A stretch of DNA of 64,000 nucleotides from Armatimonas sp043757465 (GTDB lineage Bacteria; Armatimonadota; Armatimonadia; Armatimonadales; Armatimonadaceae). Below, piece after piece: positions 25,217-34,064 of this stretch. Numbering within the stretch: the stretch's first letter is position 1; each line of letters starts with the position of its first letter. A model generated the notes under the pieces. It ran no database searches, was not told where the DNA came from, and saw only the letters and a program-made list of their open reading frames with translations. Location of the stretch: positions 1 through 64,000 of the forward strand of contig NZ_JAYVPL010000025.1 in assembly GCF_043757465.1 (NCBI RefSeq), read 5' to 3'. Both the position numbers and the translations under genes were made by a program.

Positions 25217-27007
25217 ATGCGCTTTCTCTCAGCCTTGCTACCGATGGCGGCTCTTGCAACAGTAGCTCTTAGCCCGACAGTTCCCTCCGATGTGGTGGGC
25301 GGTCTTACAGGGCCGGACGTGCGCGAGACTCAGCGCGCCGCCGATGCGTTCGCCTGGGATGAGTTTGTGGCGCTGAACTGGCCCGCACAAACTAATCCGC
25401 AGCTGCGCGGGGAGCCAGAGAGCGACAAGCCTTTTGGAGCCGAGGGTCTGCGTGTCTGGGAGACGTGGAAGACCCCCGAGGAGATTTTTTTACCGGGCGG
25501 TGTAGAGCCCGCGGAGTGGAACGTGCCTCTGCCACGCGAGCGCCGTCTCACGGACAAGATCCAGGCGGTGCAGAGCGACGGCACGCTGCCTGCCACCCTC
25601 ACGGATCGCTTTGGGCATATCGTGCGCTACGAAATTCGGGTCAATAAAATTCTCTTTGAGTACCTGCGTCGCCACAAGCTCTACGACAGCCGACAGCAAG
25701 TTTTGGCGGAGAGCGTGCAGTATCCCGATGGCGCGATGGTGGTCAAGGCAAGCTGGCGCGAGCTGGAGCCTGGTGAGGAGGCGCAGTTTCTCACCCGCGA
25801 GTGCGTGGTCTTTGACACGAAAAACGGAAAGCCGGGCCGCAAGCGACGGCGTAAAATGGGGTTAGTGGGGCTACACATTGTCCAGAAAACGCCCTCGGCC
25901 CCGCAGTGGGTGTGGGCGACCTTTGAGCATACGGGCAACACCGAAGGCAGTAATGCATCGTTCTGCCTGCCGTCGGTTCCGGAAGCGCGGGCCAATAAGC
26001 AGACCCAGCCGGGAACACCCAATCTCGTACGCCGCGAGAGCCCGCTCCGGGCGCGGCTCCAGCAGCTCAACCGGACGCAGCAGCAGGCGCTCCATGCCAC
26101 CAGTAGCCCGCTCCAAAACTACGAACTTATTGGGGCGCAGTGGCCCGCACCGGGCAGCCGCGTAGAGCCGACTTACCTTGCCAACACCACCATGGAGAGC
26201 TTTGTGCAAGAGAGCTCGTCTTGTTTGGGCTGTCACACGTCGGCCCGCACCCTGCGCTCTGATAAATTTATCGCCTCCGATTTTCTCTTTCTGATCCGCC
26301 GTGCCCAGCCCGACATAAAAGAAAAGCCAGTGATTGGTGCGCCAACCAAGCCCGTGACGGAGTGGGACAAACAGAACTGGCGGGCGATCCAGCGCGGCCA
26401 TGCGATTTCGGAGCGTACCTACGAGCTGCTCCCCAAGTTCGTGGGAAATAAGCTACACTGCGGGAGCTGTCACTTAGACATCGGGCGCAGCCCAAGTTCA
26501 TCGTGGTGGGTGGGGATGTTTGCAGAGGGCAAGTACGATACCTCCCAGAAGTTTTTTGATCGTATCAACCAGTGCATGCAGCGCAGCATGAACGGCAAGC
26601 CTATTCCCACCGATGGGGCAGATATGGCCGCTTTCAATGCCTACTTCCGCTGGCTGGATGAACAAGCCCAGTCCCTCGCGCTGCCGCCCCAGCCCACGGG
26701 GATGCCGAAAATAGAGCCCCGCACGGGCAACACCGTGCAAGGGAAGGCGCTCTTTGCCCAGCGCTGCGCTGCCTGTCACGCCACCGATGGTCAAGGGCGC
26801 TACGAGAGCAAGACCTACTACCGCCCCGCGCTCTGGGGGCCGAACTCCTTCAATACTCTCGCGGGGCTTGGGGCCAAGCCGGAGAAAATGGCGGGCTTCT
26901 TGAAGCACAACATGCCCTTTGGCGCGGGCGGCTCACTGACGCTTCAGGAGTCCTGGGATCTCACGGCTTATATCATCGCGCAACCCCGGCCCAAAATCAC
27001 ACCTTAG
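25217..27007 (+). CDS. exported three-heme cytochrome c family protein
   Basis: A 596-residue secreted protein with a signal peptide (residues 1-20) and three CxxCH heme sites: CLGCH near residue 335, CGSCH near 414 and CAACH near 516. The last belongs to a mono-heme cytochrome c domain (QGKALFAQRCAACHATDGQG, then MPFGAGGSLTLQE with an axial-Met candidate). The first 320 residues form an unidentified domain. It probably carries electrons in the periplasm. TAAAAT lies 6 nt before the ATG. A CCTCG-TTTA-CGAGG hairpin at 25182-25195 lies in the 50-bp divergent gap to the DeoC-like gene. The 3' end overlaps the convergent oxidoreductase by 11 bp. Confidence 0.8.
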   Translation: MRFLSALLPMAALATVALSPTVPSDVVGGLTGPDVRETQRAADAFAWDEFVALNWPAQTNPQLRGEPESDKPFGAEGLRVWETWKTPEEIFLPGGVEPAEWNVPLPRERRLTDKIQAVQSDGTLPATLTDRFGHIVRYEIRVNKILFEYLRRHKLYDSRQQVLAESVQYPDGAMVVKASWRELEPGEEAQFLTRECVVFDTKNGKPGRKRRRKMGLVGLHIVQKTPSAPQWVWATFEHTGNTEGSNASFCLPSVPEARANKQTQPGTPNLVRRESPLRARLQQLNRTQQQALHATSSPLQNYELIGAQWPAPGSRVEPTYLANTTMESFVQESSSCLGCHTSARTLRSDKFIASDFLFLIRRAQPDIKEKPVIGAPTKPVTEWDKQNWRAIQRGHAISERTYELLPKFVGNKLHCGSCHLDIGRSPSSSWWVGMFAEGKYDTSQKFFDRINQCMQRSMNGKPIPTDGADMAAFNAYFRWLDEQAQSLALPPQPTGMPKIEPRTGNTVQGKALFAQRCAACHATDGQGRYESKTYYRPALWGPNSFNTLAGLGAKPEKMAGFLKHNMPFGAGGSLTLQESWDLTAYIIAQPRPKITP

Positions 27008-28274
27008 GCAGTGCCCACTGCGGTCGGCGCTCGCGGTCGAGCCACTGGTTGGCCTCTTTATCCCCCACAAACTCCCACTTCTTCGGGTCCCACTTCAGGC
27101 GACGGCGGTGCCAGTAGGCAAGGTTGGCAAACTGCACCAGCGCCACTGAGCGGCAGCCGATCTCGACATCACAGAGCGGCTTCTCACGGCTCTTAATGCA
27201 GTTGATCCAGTTGCGGTGGTGCCCTGGTGAAACAAAGAGATGCGTCTCTTTGTCGCCCAGCGGCGTTTTTGCCAGCTCGGGCGGGTCACTCTTAAGCACA
27301 CCACGATCCAGATGCAGGGTGCCATTGGTGCCGGTGAAGAAGCAGCCGCTGGGGCCACCATGAATCACCTCAATTCCATCGGCGTAGATCAGCTTTGCCC
27401 CCTCCATCGCCATCGGGTCGGTGGGGGGGATGATCTCCACGGGATCCGTACCGTCTTTGCCGAGCGCCCACTGCGCGATATCGTAGTGGTGTGCACCCAT
27501 GTCGGCGTGGCCCCCGCCGGAGTACTCGCGGTAGCTGCGCCAGGCGGGAAAGTGATTGTGAACACCGCGCGGAGAAAGTGCGGCGTTATACGGGCGTAGC
27601 GGGGCGGGGCCAAGCCATAAGTCCCAGTCGAGGCCTGGCTCTGGCATCTCCTCCTTCAGATCGCACCAGATACTGGGCGCAGCAACTCCCACCGTCACGG
27701 ATTTAATCGTTCCCAGACGACCGCTGCGTACGAACTCGCAGCCCTCACGGAAGCGCCCAAAGACATTGGAGCGCTGCTGGCTGCCGGTCTGCAAGACACG
27801 CTTGTACTTGCGCACCGCCTCTATGCAGCGCTTGGATTCTGCCAAGGTGAGCGTGAGCGGCTTCTCACAGTAGACATCTTTCCCCGCCTTGCACGCCTCA
27901 ATAATTGGGATGGCATGCCAGTGCTCTGGTGTCACAATCACGACCGCATCTATGTCTTTGCGTGCAATGACATCTCTAAAATCATTATAAGCTGAACACG
28001 TTCGAGTGGCACGCTCCTCGCCTTCGTACTGCGTCTCGACACGCTTCTTGGCACGCTCCCGCCGGGTCGTGTCCACATCGCACACGGCAAGTATCTGGAC
28101 GTCCTCAAAGTTAAGTAAAGTGGGCAGATGGAACTCGTTTGCCATCTTCCCACAGCCAATAATGCCCACGGTGATGCGCTCACTCGGCGCGGTGTAGCCC
28201 GCCCGTCCCAGCACGGAGCTGGGCAGAAAGAGCGGCGCGGCAGCGGCTCCTTGAATAAATTGTCGTCGGTTCAT
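26997..28274 (-). CDS. Gfo/Idh/MocA oxidoreductase with Tat-type signal
   Basis: A 425-residue oxidoreductase. The N-terminus MNRRQFIQGAAAAPLFLPSS carries a twin-arginine export signal, common in Planctomycetes-like and Armatimonadota homologues. Then come VGIIGCGKMANEFHLP (NAD site), VTPEHWHAIPIIEACKAG, VYCEKPLTLTLAESK and GGGHADMGAHHYDIAQWALG. It is predicted to oxidise a sugar in the periplasm, or to be exported with its cofactor bound. I start at the ATG at 28274, which has TACAAT 6 nt upstream; the longer frame from 28469 has no homology. Its start faces the enolase-superfamily gene, 36 bp away. Confidence 0.88.
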   Translation of the reverse strand: MNRRQFIQGAAAAPLFLPSSVLGRAGYTAPSERITVGIIGCGKMANEFHLPTLLNFEDVQILAVCDVDTTRRERAKKRVETQYEGEERATRTCSAYNDFRDVIARKDIDAVVIVTPEHWHAIPIIEACKAGKDVYCEKPLTLTLAESKRCIEAVRKYKRVLQTGSQQRSNVFGRFREGCEFVRSGRLGTIKSVTVGVAAPSIWCDLKEEMPEPGLDWDLWLGPAPLRPYNAALSPRGVHNHFPAWRSYREYSGGGHADMGAHHYDIAQWALGKDGTDPVEIIPPTDPMAMEGAKLIYADGIEVIHGGPSGCFFTGTNGTLHLDRGVLKSDPPELAKTPLGDKETHLFVSPGHHRNWINCIKSREKPLCDVEIGCRSVALVQFANLAYWHRRRLKWDPKKWEFVGDKEANQWLDRERRPQWALPKV

Positions 28275-28310
28275 GCCGTCATTGTAGCGGAAAAACCCGT
28301 AGAATAGGCC

Positions 28311-29612
28311 ATGATTCGCATTGCTGCCTGCCGCCTGCGCCTGCAAGACCTGCACCTGCGCCTCCCGTTTCGCTACGGAATTGCCACTGTCACCGACCTC
28401 ACGCACGCTTTTGTGGAAACCGATGTCGAGATTAATGGAAAAGTCATCACCGGAATCTCCGCTGAGCACCTCTCGCCTAAGTGGCTCTACAAGCGCCCGG
28501 ACACGTCGCCCGAGGCCGATAACGCCGAGCTGATTGCCCTCATTGAGGCAGTGCTAGAGTGGGCGACAGATCTCTCTGCCGAGACAGCGTTTGGGCTCTG
28601 GCAGGCGCTCTACGAAAAGCAGGCTACCTACGCAAAAGAGACGAGCTTGCCAACGCTCTGGACACACTTTCCAGTAACGCTCGTGGAGCGGGCCGTGATC
28701 AATGCCCTCGGGAACGCCACGCAGCAACCCTTTCACGCACTCCTCAAGAGTAATGCCTTTGGAATCGAGCTCGCCTCTATTCATCCCGAGCTTTTCGGAA
28801 CGCAGCCCGCAGATTGGCTCCCTGAAGCGCCTCGCAAACAGATGATTCTGCGCCACACCATCGGGATGGCCGATCCACTCACAGGCCTAGAACGCATGGA
28901 CGCGCTTCCCAAGACTCTGGAAGATAATATCGCCGCCTACGGCCTGAAGCACTTCAAGCTCAAGCTCGGCGGTAATGTCACGACGGACATCGCGCGCACT
29001 ACGGAGGTTCTCGCCGTCTGCGCCGCCCATGCGCCTCCGGACTGGGCGTTTACACTGGATGCCAATGAGTCCTACACCGACTTTGCCACCGTCCGCGCCT
29101 TCTGGAACGGTCTGCAGGACACTCACAAAGCCCGCTGCCTCTTTATCGAGCAGCCCCTTCACCGAGACCAAGCCCTCACCGATACTGCGGGAGCGGGGCT
29201 GGCTGGCTGGGGAGACCATCCCCCTATCCTCATAGATGAGTCCGACGGCGCTTTGGGTGACTTTCCCCGCGCACTGGCACTCGGCTACACGGGAACAAGC
29301 CATAAAGGGTGTAAAGGTGTCTTCAAGGGCGTCGCCAACGCCTGCCTGGCGAAAAAACGCGGTGCTCTACTCTCAGGCGAGGATCTCACCTGTGTCGGGC
29401 CGGTGTGTTTAGAGCAAGATCTCGCCGTCATGGCCGCCCTTGGCATTGAGAGCGTCGAGCGCAACGGCCACCACTACTTCGCGGGTCTCTCCATGTTCGA
29501 TACCGCCGCCCAAAACGCCGCTCTGGCCGCGCACCCCGAGCTCTACCACCGCTCGCCAGCGGGCTGGCCGACACTCACGATCACCAACGGGGCGATACAA
29601 TTTATGGCATGA
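28311..29612 (+). CDS. enolase superfamily enzyme (mandelate racemase/muconate lactonizing type)
   Basis: A 433-residue enolase-superfamily protein. KLKLGG (about residues 216-221) holds the K-x-K base, DANE (about 249), EQP (about 279) and DES (about 306) line up as the three metal-binding acids, and SHKGCKGVFK (about 330) has a Lys opposite. These enzymes abstract a proton alpha to a carboxylate, giving epimerases, racemases or dehydratases of sugar acids or dipeptides. TAGAAT lies 5 nt before the ATG. The next gene begins inside its stop as ATGA. The substrate is not evident. Confidence 0.8.
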   Translation: MIRIAACRLRLQDLHLRLPFRYGIATVTDLTHAFVETDVEINGKVITGISAEHLSPKWLYKRPDTSPEADNAELIALIEAVLEWATDLSAETAFGLWQALYEKQATYAKETSLPTLWTHFPVTLVERAVINALGNATQQPFHALLKSNAFGIELASIHPELFGTQPADWLPEAPRKQMILRHTIGMADPLTGLERMDALPKTLEDNIAAYGLKHFKLKLGGNVTTDIARTTEVLAVCAAHAPPDWAFTLDANESYTDFATVRAFWNGLQDTHKARCLFIEQPLHRDQALTDTAGAGLAGWGDHPPILIDESDGALGDFPRALALGYTGTSHKGCKGVFKGVANACLAKKRGALLSGEDLTCVGPVCLEQDLAVMAALGIESVERNGHHYFAGLSMFDTAAQNAALAAHPELYHRSPAGWPTLTITNGAIQFMA

Positions 29613-30451
29613 GAATCACCCATGAGATCGGGCAGTGGATTGGGCTGACAGACGATAATGGCATCGAACGTCTGCGCTACGACTACGCCTCGGCCCCTAA
29701 ACCTTTCATACACCCTCTGAGGCTCCCCGATGGTACCGTGATTACCGAGCATGAGCCCCCCGACCACACCTGGCACCGTGGCCTCTGGTTCGCCTTCAAG
29801 TTTGTCAATGGCATCAACTACTGGGAAGAGCGCGACGAGATTTTTGGACGACAAGAGACAATGAGAACGCCGCAGTGTAGTGCGCTCCCTAACGACTCCT
29901 TCCGAATCACGAGTGCAACAAACTGGCGTGATCAAGGGCAGGATCGTGTGCGCGACTATCGTGAGTGGCGCTATCAGATAGACCAATCCGGCACGAGCAT
30001 GCTTGAGTGTTACACGAAGCTGGAAGCGCTGGAAGACATCACGCTCGATCGAACGCCTTTCACTACCTGGGGTGGCTATGGCGGGCTCTTTGTGCGCCTC
30101 AGAAATGATCTGCAGGATGCGAAACTCGTCTTTGACGATGGCACTGTCACGACGCGCTGCACCGGTGAGCGCTACAAGTGGGGCGGAATCGAAGGTACCA
30201 CGCCGGACGACAAGGACTGCGCCGTTGTCTTTCTGCCCTCGCCCCAGAACACACGCTACCCCGAGCCCTTCTACGGCGCCGCCAAGACTGACTACAACTT
30301 CTTCGGCCCCGCGCCGCTTTTCAATGGGCCAATTATCTTGAAGGCAGGCGAGACGCTCACCTACCAAGTCAGAGTGCTTATCGTCCCACGCCGCATCAAC
30401 CCCGACGAGATCAACACATTCCTAACAGTTCCCCCGTCGGACGGGGGATAG
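29609..30451 (+). CDS. DUF6807 (PmoA-like) family protein
   Basis: A 280-residue DUF6807 protein. The WHRGLWFAFKFVNGINYWEE block and the GGYGGLFVRL strand typify the beta-sandwich family once labelled methane oxygenase PmoA, which is usually found in sugar catabolism clusters of Planctomycetes and related bacteria. The activity is unknown. It overlaps the enolase-superfamily gene by 4 bp, and a TACAAT lies 7 nt before its ATG, inside that gene. The C-terminal residues PPSDGG and the TAG stop are encoded by a copy of the GC-rich palindrome, so the native C-terminus may have been altered by its insertion. Confidence 0.8.
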   Translation: MRITHEIGQWIGLTDDNGIERLRYDYASAPKPFIHPLRLPDGTVITEHEPPDHTWHRGLWFAFKFVNGINYWEERDEIFGRQETMRTPQCSALPNDSFRITSATNWRDQGQDRVRDYREWRYQIDQSGTSMLECYTKLEALEDITLDRTPFTTWGGYGGLFVRLRNDLQDAKLVFDDGTVTTRCTGERYKWGGIEGTTPDDKDCAVVFLPSPQNTRYPEPFYGAAKTDYNFFGPAPLFNGPIILKAGETLTYQVRVLIVPRRINPDEINTFLTVPPSDGG

Positions 30452-30458
30452 GGGGTTG
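30429..30458 (-). repeat. GC-rich dispersed palindrome, copy B
   Basis: On the minus strand: AACCCCCTAT then the hairpin CCCCCGT-CCG-ACGGGGG. It holds the last codons and the TAG of the DUF6807 gene and abuts the stop of the convergent membrane-protein gene. Confidence 0.8.
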
Positions 30459-30459
30459 G

Positions 30460-31143
30460 TCACAGCCACACGGGACGCACCCCACGCCCGAGAAACTCAA
30501 CTAAGCCCCAGCCGAGTATTCCACCGAAAATCGTCACCAAGCCAGCGGCAGCTCCGATCAGAGCGGCGTTTTTGAGAGATGGGGCACGCAGGGCAAAGTG
30601 GCCCAGTAGCGCCAACCCTGAGCCGATCACGGCCTCCGCAACAATAATGTAGACGGGAGTATGCCCCAACATCAGGCAGTCTTTGTAGCGCCACCAGTGT
30701 GCTCCCCAAGCCATTTCCTCGTAAAAGGGAATCAGAAGTGCACCAAAAATACCCGTGAGTAGGGCGCCTTTGAGAAGCCCGAAGCGGTGGATCCCGTAGT
30801 CTCCTAAAACTCCCACTTGAACCGCCACCAAAGCCCACGAAAGCGGCATCCACCACGGCGACTCCAGCAGCATTCCCGAGTGCGCCAGCGCGTAATCCAG
30901 CGTGCGTGTGCAGCGGACACATAGGAAGTCGGCGAGCAGCTCCACAAGCCCGAAAACGCCCGAGGCAGCAAGCAAACAAGCGAGTGCCTTTTCGCGAGTT
31001 TTAGTAGTGTACAAAATAAACAAAGTCAGGTTTAAGAGATTCAAGGCAACGGCACTACAGCCATCGGAGTTTGCCCAATGCGAACAGGCAAACGAAAAAC
31101 CAACGGAGAGAAACACCGATAAGAGCACTACTCTAAGTATCAT
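30460..31143 (-). CDS. hypothetical integral membrane protein
   Basis: A 227-residue protein with about six or seven transmembrane helices, starting with MILRVVLLSVFLSVGFSFAC. Between helices lie PFYEEMAWGAHWWRYKDC and HTPVYIIVAEAVIGSG, aromatic-rich segments with a Glu-Glu pair at the membrane edge. It resembles uncharacterised multipass proteins in which similar acidic/aromatic loops recur, but I do not recognise a named family. It faces away from dnaA across a 285-bp AT-rich gap. Confidence 0.55.
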   Translation of the reverse strand: MILRVVLLSVFLSVGFSFACSHWANSDGCSAVALNLLNLTLFILYTTKTREKALACLLAASGVFGLVELLADFLCVRCTRTLDYALAHSGMLLESPWWMPLSWALVAVQVGVLGDYGIHRFGLLKGALLTGIFGALLIPFYEEMAWGAHWWRYKDCLMLGHTPVYIIVAEAVIGSGLALLGHFALRAPSLKNAALIGAAAGLVTIFGGILGWGLVEFLGRGVRPVWL

Positions 31144-31428
31144 TTTATACCTATAACTATTTTTTAATATTATTTATCTTAATACTGAACATCTGTTTAC
31201 CAGGTTCATGGTACCTGTGTTTTAGGCAGTTTGTACAGGTTCAACGAGTATTGTAAGCTAAAAAGTTTAATGCTAGTATTCACGCGAATTTAACACTCCT
31301 GACGCTGGCTACACACAGCAAACGACGGTTTCATGCTCCTTGCGGCTAGCCTCTGTGTGGGCTAGAATCCCCCCGTCTCCTCGCCAGAATTTGCCTGGTG
31401 GATTTGGGACGGGGAGCACAAAAAGGAC
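31144..31428. other. AT-rich divergent intergenic region upstream of dnaA
   Basis: It separates the minus-strand membrane gene from dnaA. The first 60 bp are very AT-rich, followed by a CAGGT-N6-ACCTG inverted repeat near 31201. I found no perfect DnaA box (TTATCCACA) here, so autoregulation of dnaA by DnaA through this region is not obvious. It presumably holds both divergent promoters, but no clear -35/-10 pair stands out. Confidence 0.4.
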
Positions 31429-33159
31429 GTGAGCGAGCAACTACAATTTGAAGACGAAGAAATCCCCATCGTCTTGCGGCGCGCCTGGGATCGTGCGCTG
31501 CGGATGCTTGCATCCCGGGTAAATAAGCCCACGTTTGAGGCACATATTCGAACTCTGAAGCCACTGGCTCTGAACGAGCTCATGGTCGAGGGGCGGATTA
31601 TCTGCCAAGTGATACTGGGAGTTCCCTCCGCTTTTACACGTGAATGGGTAGAGAAGCGACATACCCCGCTCATCCAGGGGCTTTTAGAAGAGATTCTGGA
31701 TCGGGAAGTCAGACTTCAGTTTGCCTTGCTGCAACCGCAGAGCCGCACCTTTGCCGAGCAGTCAGGCCAACCAAAGGCGATCACACCAAGCCTGTTCGAG
31801 GCACCGACCGACGGTCATTTCCTCGCTTCGACCGAAGCGCTCAACCGCTCCGAACAGGTTTCCGCACCCAATGGGGCTCTGGTAGCCGCACTACCAGAGC
31901 CTCAAGGGGAGCCTTTTGCTTTAGAAGCGGAGATCGTGGTTGTCCCCAGTCCCCGGATTCCACTTGCCCCTCCCAAACCCCGAACCAATACTGTCACTGT
32001 CTCGCGCCCGCAGACCAGCGCTTCAGCGGCTCAGACACCCCACCCCGATGCGCCACAGCTCAACCCGCGCTATACGTTCGATGCCTTCGTGACGGGCCGG
32101 AGCAACCGGCTTGCGGAGGGTGGTGCCCACGCGGTTGCACATGCCCCGGGGGAGGTCTACAATCCCCTTTTTCTCTACGGGCCTCCTGGAATCGGCAAGA
32201 CTCACCTGATGCACGCTATTGGCCACGAAGTTGCGGCCCAGCGCGGCGCGGCGCATGTCTGCTACGTCTCCGGTGAGGCCTTCACCACCGCCTATGTCAA
32301 AGCAAGCCGCGAAGGCAAGATGGAAGAGTTTCGACGGCGCTGGCGCAATGTGGATGTCTTCCTGCTCGATGATATTCAGTTCATCGCGGGCAAAGACAAG
32401 ACCAACGAGGAGTTTTTCCATACGTTTAACGCGCTGTATCAGACCGGCAAGCAGATCGTGATCTCGTCGGATCGCAGCCCGCGCGAGCTAAAAATGATGG
32501 ACGAGCGCCTGCGCTCGCGCTTCGAGTCCGGGCTGATCGCCGATATCGCCCCGCCCGACTTAGAGACGCGCCTGGCGATCCTGCAGAAAAAAGCGGAGCT
32601 TGAGCGCATGCGCATCCCCGATGATGTGCTGCTCTACATGGCGCGGCTGGTGCAGAGTAATATCCGCACGCTGGAGGGCGCACTCGTCAAGCTGGTCGCC
32701 TACGCCTCGCTGGTGAACTCTCCTGTCACGGAAGAGCTGGCCTCAGATATTTTAGAGCGCTACTTTGCCTCGGCTGGAATAAGCCTTCCAGGCGATCCCC
32801 AAGGCGGCCCTGTAGCCCTCCTAGAAGCCGCACAAGCAGCGTCTGCGGGGCCACGAGGCCGCATTACTGCGGACATTATCCAACAGGTCGTGGCGCGCCG
32901 CTACGGACTCGATCCAGAAGTGCTCAAGGGTAAGAAACGCGACAAGGAGACGGCCCGTGCCCGGCAAGTGGCAATGCTGCTCATGCGCGAGCTCACGGAG
33001 ACCAGCCTTCCCGGCATTGGTCAGTTCTTCGGAGGCCGCGACCACACGACCGTCATGCACGCCTGCACAAGCCTCCGTGAGCAGCTCACAGGCGATGACA
33101 CGCTCCGTGAGCTTGTCACGGAACTAACCGGCCAAATTCGTCACGAGTCCAGCTCTTAA
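31429..33159 (+). CDS. dnaA: chromosomal replication initiator DnaA
   Basis: A 576-residue DnaA, longer than the usual 440-470. Domain I (residues 1-85) is followed by a long, Pro/Ala-rich domain II linker to about residue 215. Domain III opens with NPRYTFDAFVTGRSN and holds GPPGIGKTH (about 251, Walker A) and VFLLDDIQFI (about 309, Walker B). Domain IV carries the DNA-binding signature GRDHTTVMHAC (about 534). It opens the origin by binding TTATCCACA boxes. The GTG start follows AAAAGGA. The linker length accounts for the size. oriC lies immediately downstream. Confidence 0.98.
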   Translation: MSEQLQFEDEEIPIVLRRAWDRALRMLASRVNKPTFEAHIRTLKPLALNELMVEGRIICQVILGVPSAFTREWVEKRHTPLIQGLLEEILDREVRLQFALLQPQSRTFAEQSGQPKAITPSLFEAPTDGHFLASTEALNRSEQVSAPNGALVAALPEPQGEPFALEAEIVVVPSPRIPLAPPKPRTNTVTVSRPQTSASAAQTPHPDAPQLNPRYTFDAFVTGRSNRLAEGGAHAVAHAPGEVYNPLFLYGPPGIGKTHLMHAIGHEVAAQRGAAHVCYVSGEAFTTAYVKASREGKMEEFRRRWRNVDVFLLDDIQFIAGKDKTNEEFFHTFNALYQTGKQIVISSDRSPRELKMMDERLRSRFESGLIADIAPPDLETRLAILQKKAELERMRIPDDVLLYMARLVQSNIRTLEGALVKLVAYASLVNSPVTEELASDILERYFASAGISLPGDPQGGPVALLEAAQAASAGPRGRITADIIQQVVARRYGLDPEVLKGKKRDKETARARQVAMLLMRELTETSLPGIGQFFGGRDHTTVMHACTSLREQLTGDDTLRELVTELTGQIRHESSS

Positions 33160-33334
33160 ACCTCTCTCCGAGCTCTATACATCTTTTCTCTCCAGCAGAT
33201 CGGCTAATCGCAGCCCGATCTGCTTTTGCATGCCTCTACAGTTCTTTAGAGACTTCTGCATTTATGAGATTGTCTCCTATTTGTCTCAAATTAAATCCTA
33301 AAGAAATCAGCTCATTTCACCAATCTCTTAAAAA

Positions 33335-33680
33335 AAAGTTATCCACATAGCCTGTGGATAACCTGTGGATAACCTGTGGATAACTTGGCCAGCCTGTGGA
33401 TAACTTTTAGCAAACGCCCATTTGCCTGTGGATAACCTGTGGATAACTTTTAGCTAGCCTGTGGATAACTGCCGAGTTATCCACAGGCTAGAGGGAGTTA
33501 TCCACAGGCCTGTGGATAACTCTGTTTGCCAAAAAAATTTATTTAGTATGCTAATATTTTTTAAATGTTCTATCTTTGTTTGCTATTTTAGTCTGATTTT
33601 TTAACTTTGTATTTCAAAGTGTTTGCCGTATTTTAGGGAGTTATCCACAGGCTAGCCTCTCCCCTACTACTACTATAAGA
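33335..33680 (+). other. oriC: chromosomal replication origin oriC
   Basis: It contains twelve perfect DnaA boxes. Reading TTATCCACA: 33339, 33477, 33498, 33641. Reading TGTGGATAA: 33353, 33364, 33375, 33395, 33427, 33438, 33460, 33511. Three boxes at 33353-33383 are spaced exactly 11 bp, one helical turn, as are those at 33427 and 33438. An AT-rich stretch (33530-33640) follows the main cluster, and the last box is followed 14 nt later by a DnaA-trio. It sits between dnaA and purS, with no dnaN alongside. Confidence 0.95.
33664..33677 (+). promoter_or_regulatory. DnaA-trio motif of the unwinding element
   Basis: CTACTACTACTATA on the plus strand gives four consecutive 3'-GAT-5' trinucleotides on the other strand. 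It lies 14 nt past the DnaA box at 33641-33649, with a GC-rich GGCTAGCCTCTCCC between. This is the box - GC cluster - trio order described for bacterial origins, where DnaA loads onto one strand. Confidence 0.75.
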
Positions 33681-33751
33681 GTAATAAAAAAAAAGAGATA
33701 GCAGAAATAAGAAAAGAGACGCGAAGCGAAAAACGAGGCTCTCTTTTTTCC

Positions 33752-33781
33752 TTGACAGTCCCCTAAAAGTCATGGCATACT
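33752..33781 (+). promoter_or_regulatory. promoter of purSQ
   Basis: A perfect TTGACA at 33752-33757, an 18-nt spacer and CATACT at 33776-33781. Transcription would start near 33788, giving a leader of about 40 nt with a GAAAGGA ribosome site before the TTG start of purS. Confidence 0.6.
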
Positions 33782-33827
33782 GGAAAGCGTCCCACCCAAG
33801 ATTTTTAGTACTCGAAAGGAACCTCTC

Positions 33828-34064
33828 TTGCCCAAAGTCACTGTTACCGTCACGCTCAAGCCTTCCCTCCTGGATGCTCAAGGTCGCACCATTCAGGAAG
33901 CGCTCCACAGCCTGGGCTACACCGATGTGAAAAATGTCCGTGTGGGAAAAGTGATCGAGCTGGAGACCCAGACTCCGGCAGACGCCACAGCGATGTGTGA
34001 GAAGCTGCTGGCAAACCCCGTGATGGAGTCGTATCGCATTGAGGTAGCTGAGGTGGAGGGGTGA
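33828..34064 (+). CDS. purS: phosphoribosylformylglycinamidine synthase, PurS subunit
   Basis: A 78-residue PurS: VTVTVTLKPSLLDAQGRTI, EALHSLGYTDVKNVRVGKVIEL and a C-terminal SYRIEVAE match the family over its whole length. With PurQ and PurL it makes the FGAM synthase complex, which turns FGAR into FGAM; PurS bridges the two subunits. The start is a TTG preceded by GAAAGGA, and the stop overlaps the purQ GTG as GTGA, so the two are translationally coupled. A purL gene is not in the window. Confidence 0.95.
   Translation: MPKVTVTVTLKPSLLDAQGRTIQEALHSLGYTDVKNVRVGKVIELETQTPADATAMCEKLLANPVMESYRIEVAEVEG

Noticed and set aside
29609..30451. Particulate methane monooxygenase subunit
   Set aside because: The PmoA name attached to this family is historical; the sequence is soluble and unlike membrane monooxygenases.
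33339..33519. Regularly spaced identical short repeats resembling a CRISPR array
   Set aside because: The repeat unit is the 9-bp DnaA box in both orientations with 2-30 nt spacing; no 25-40 bp repeat/spacer structure and no cas genes.
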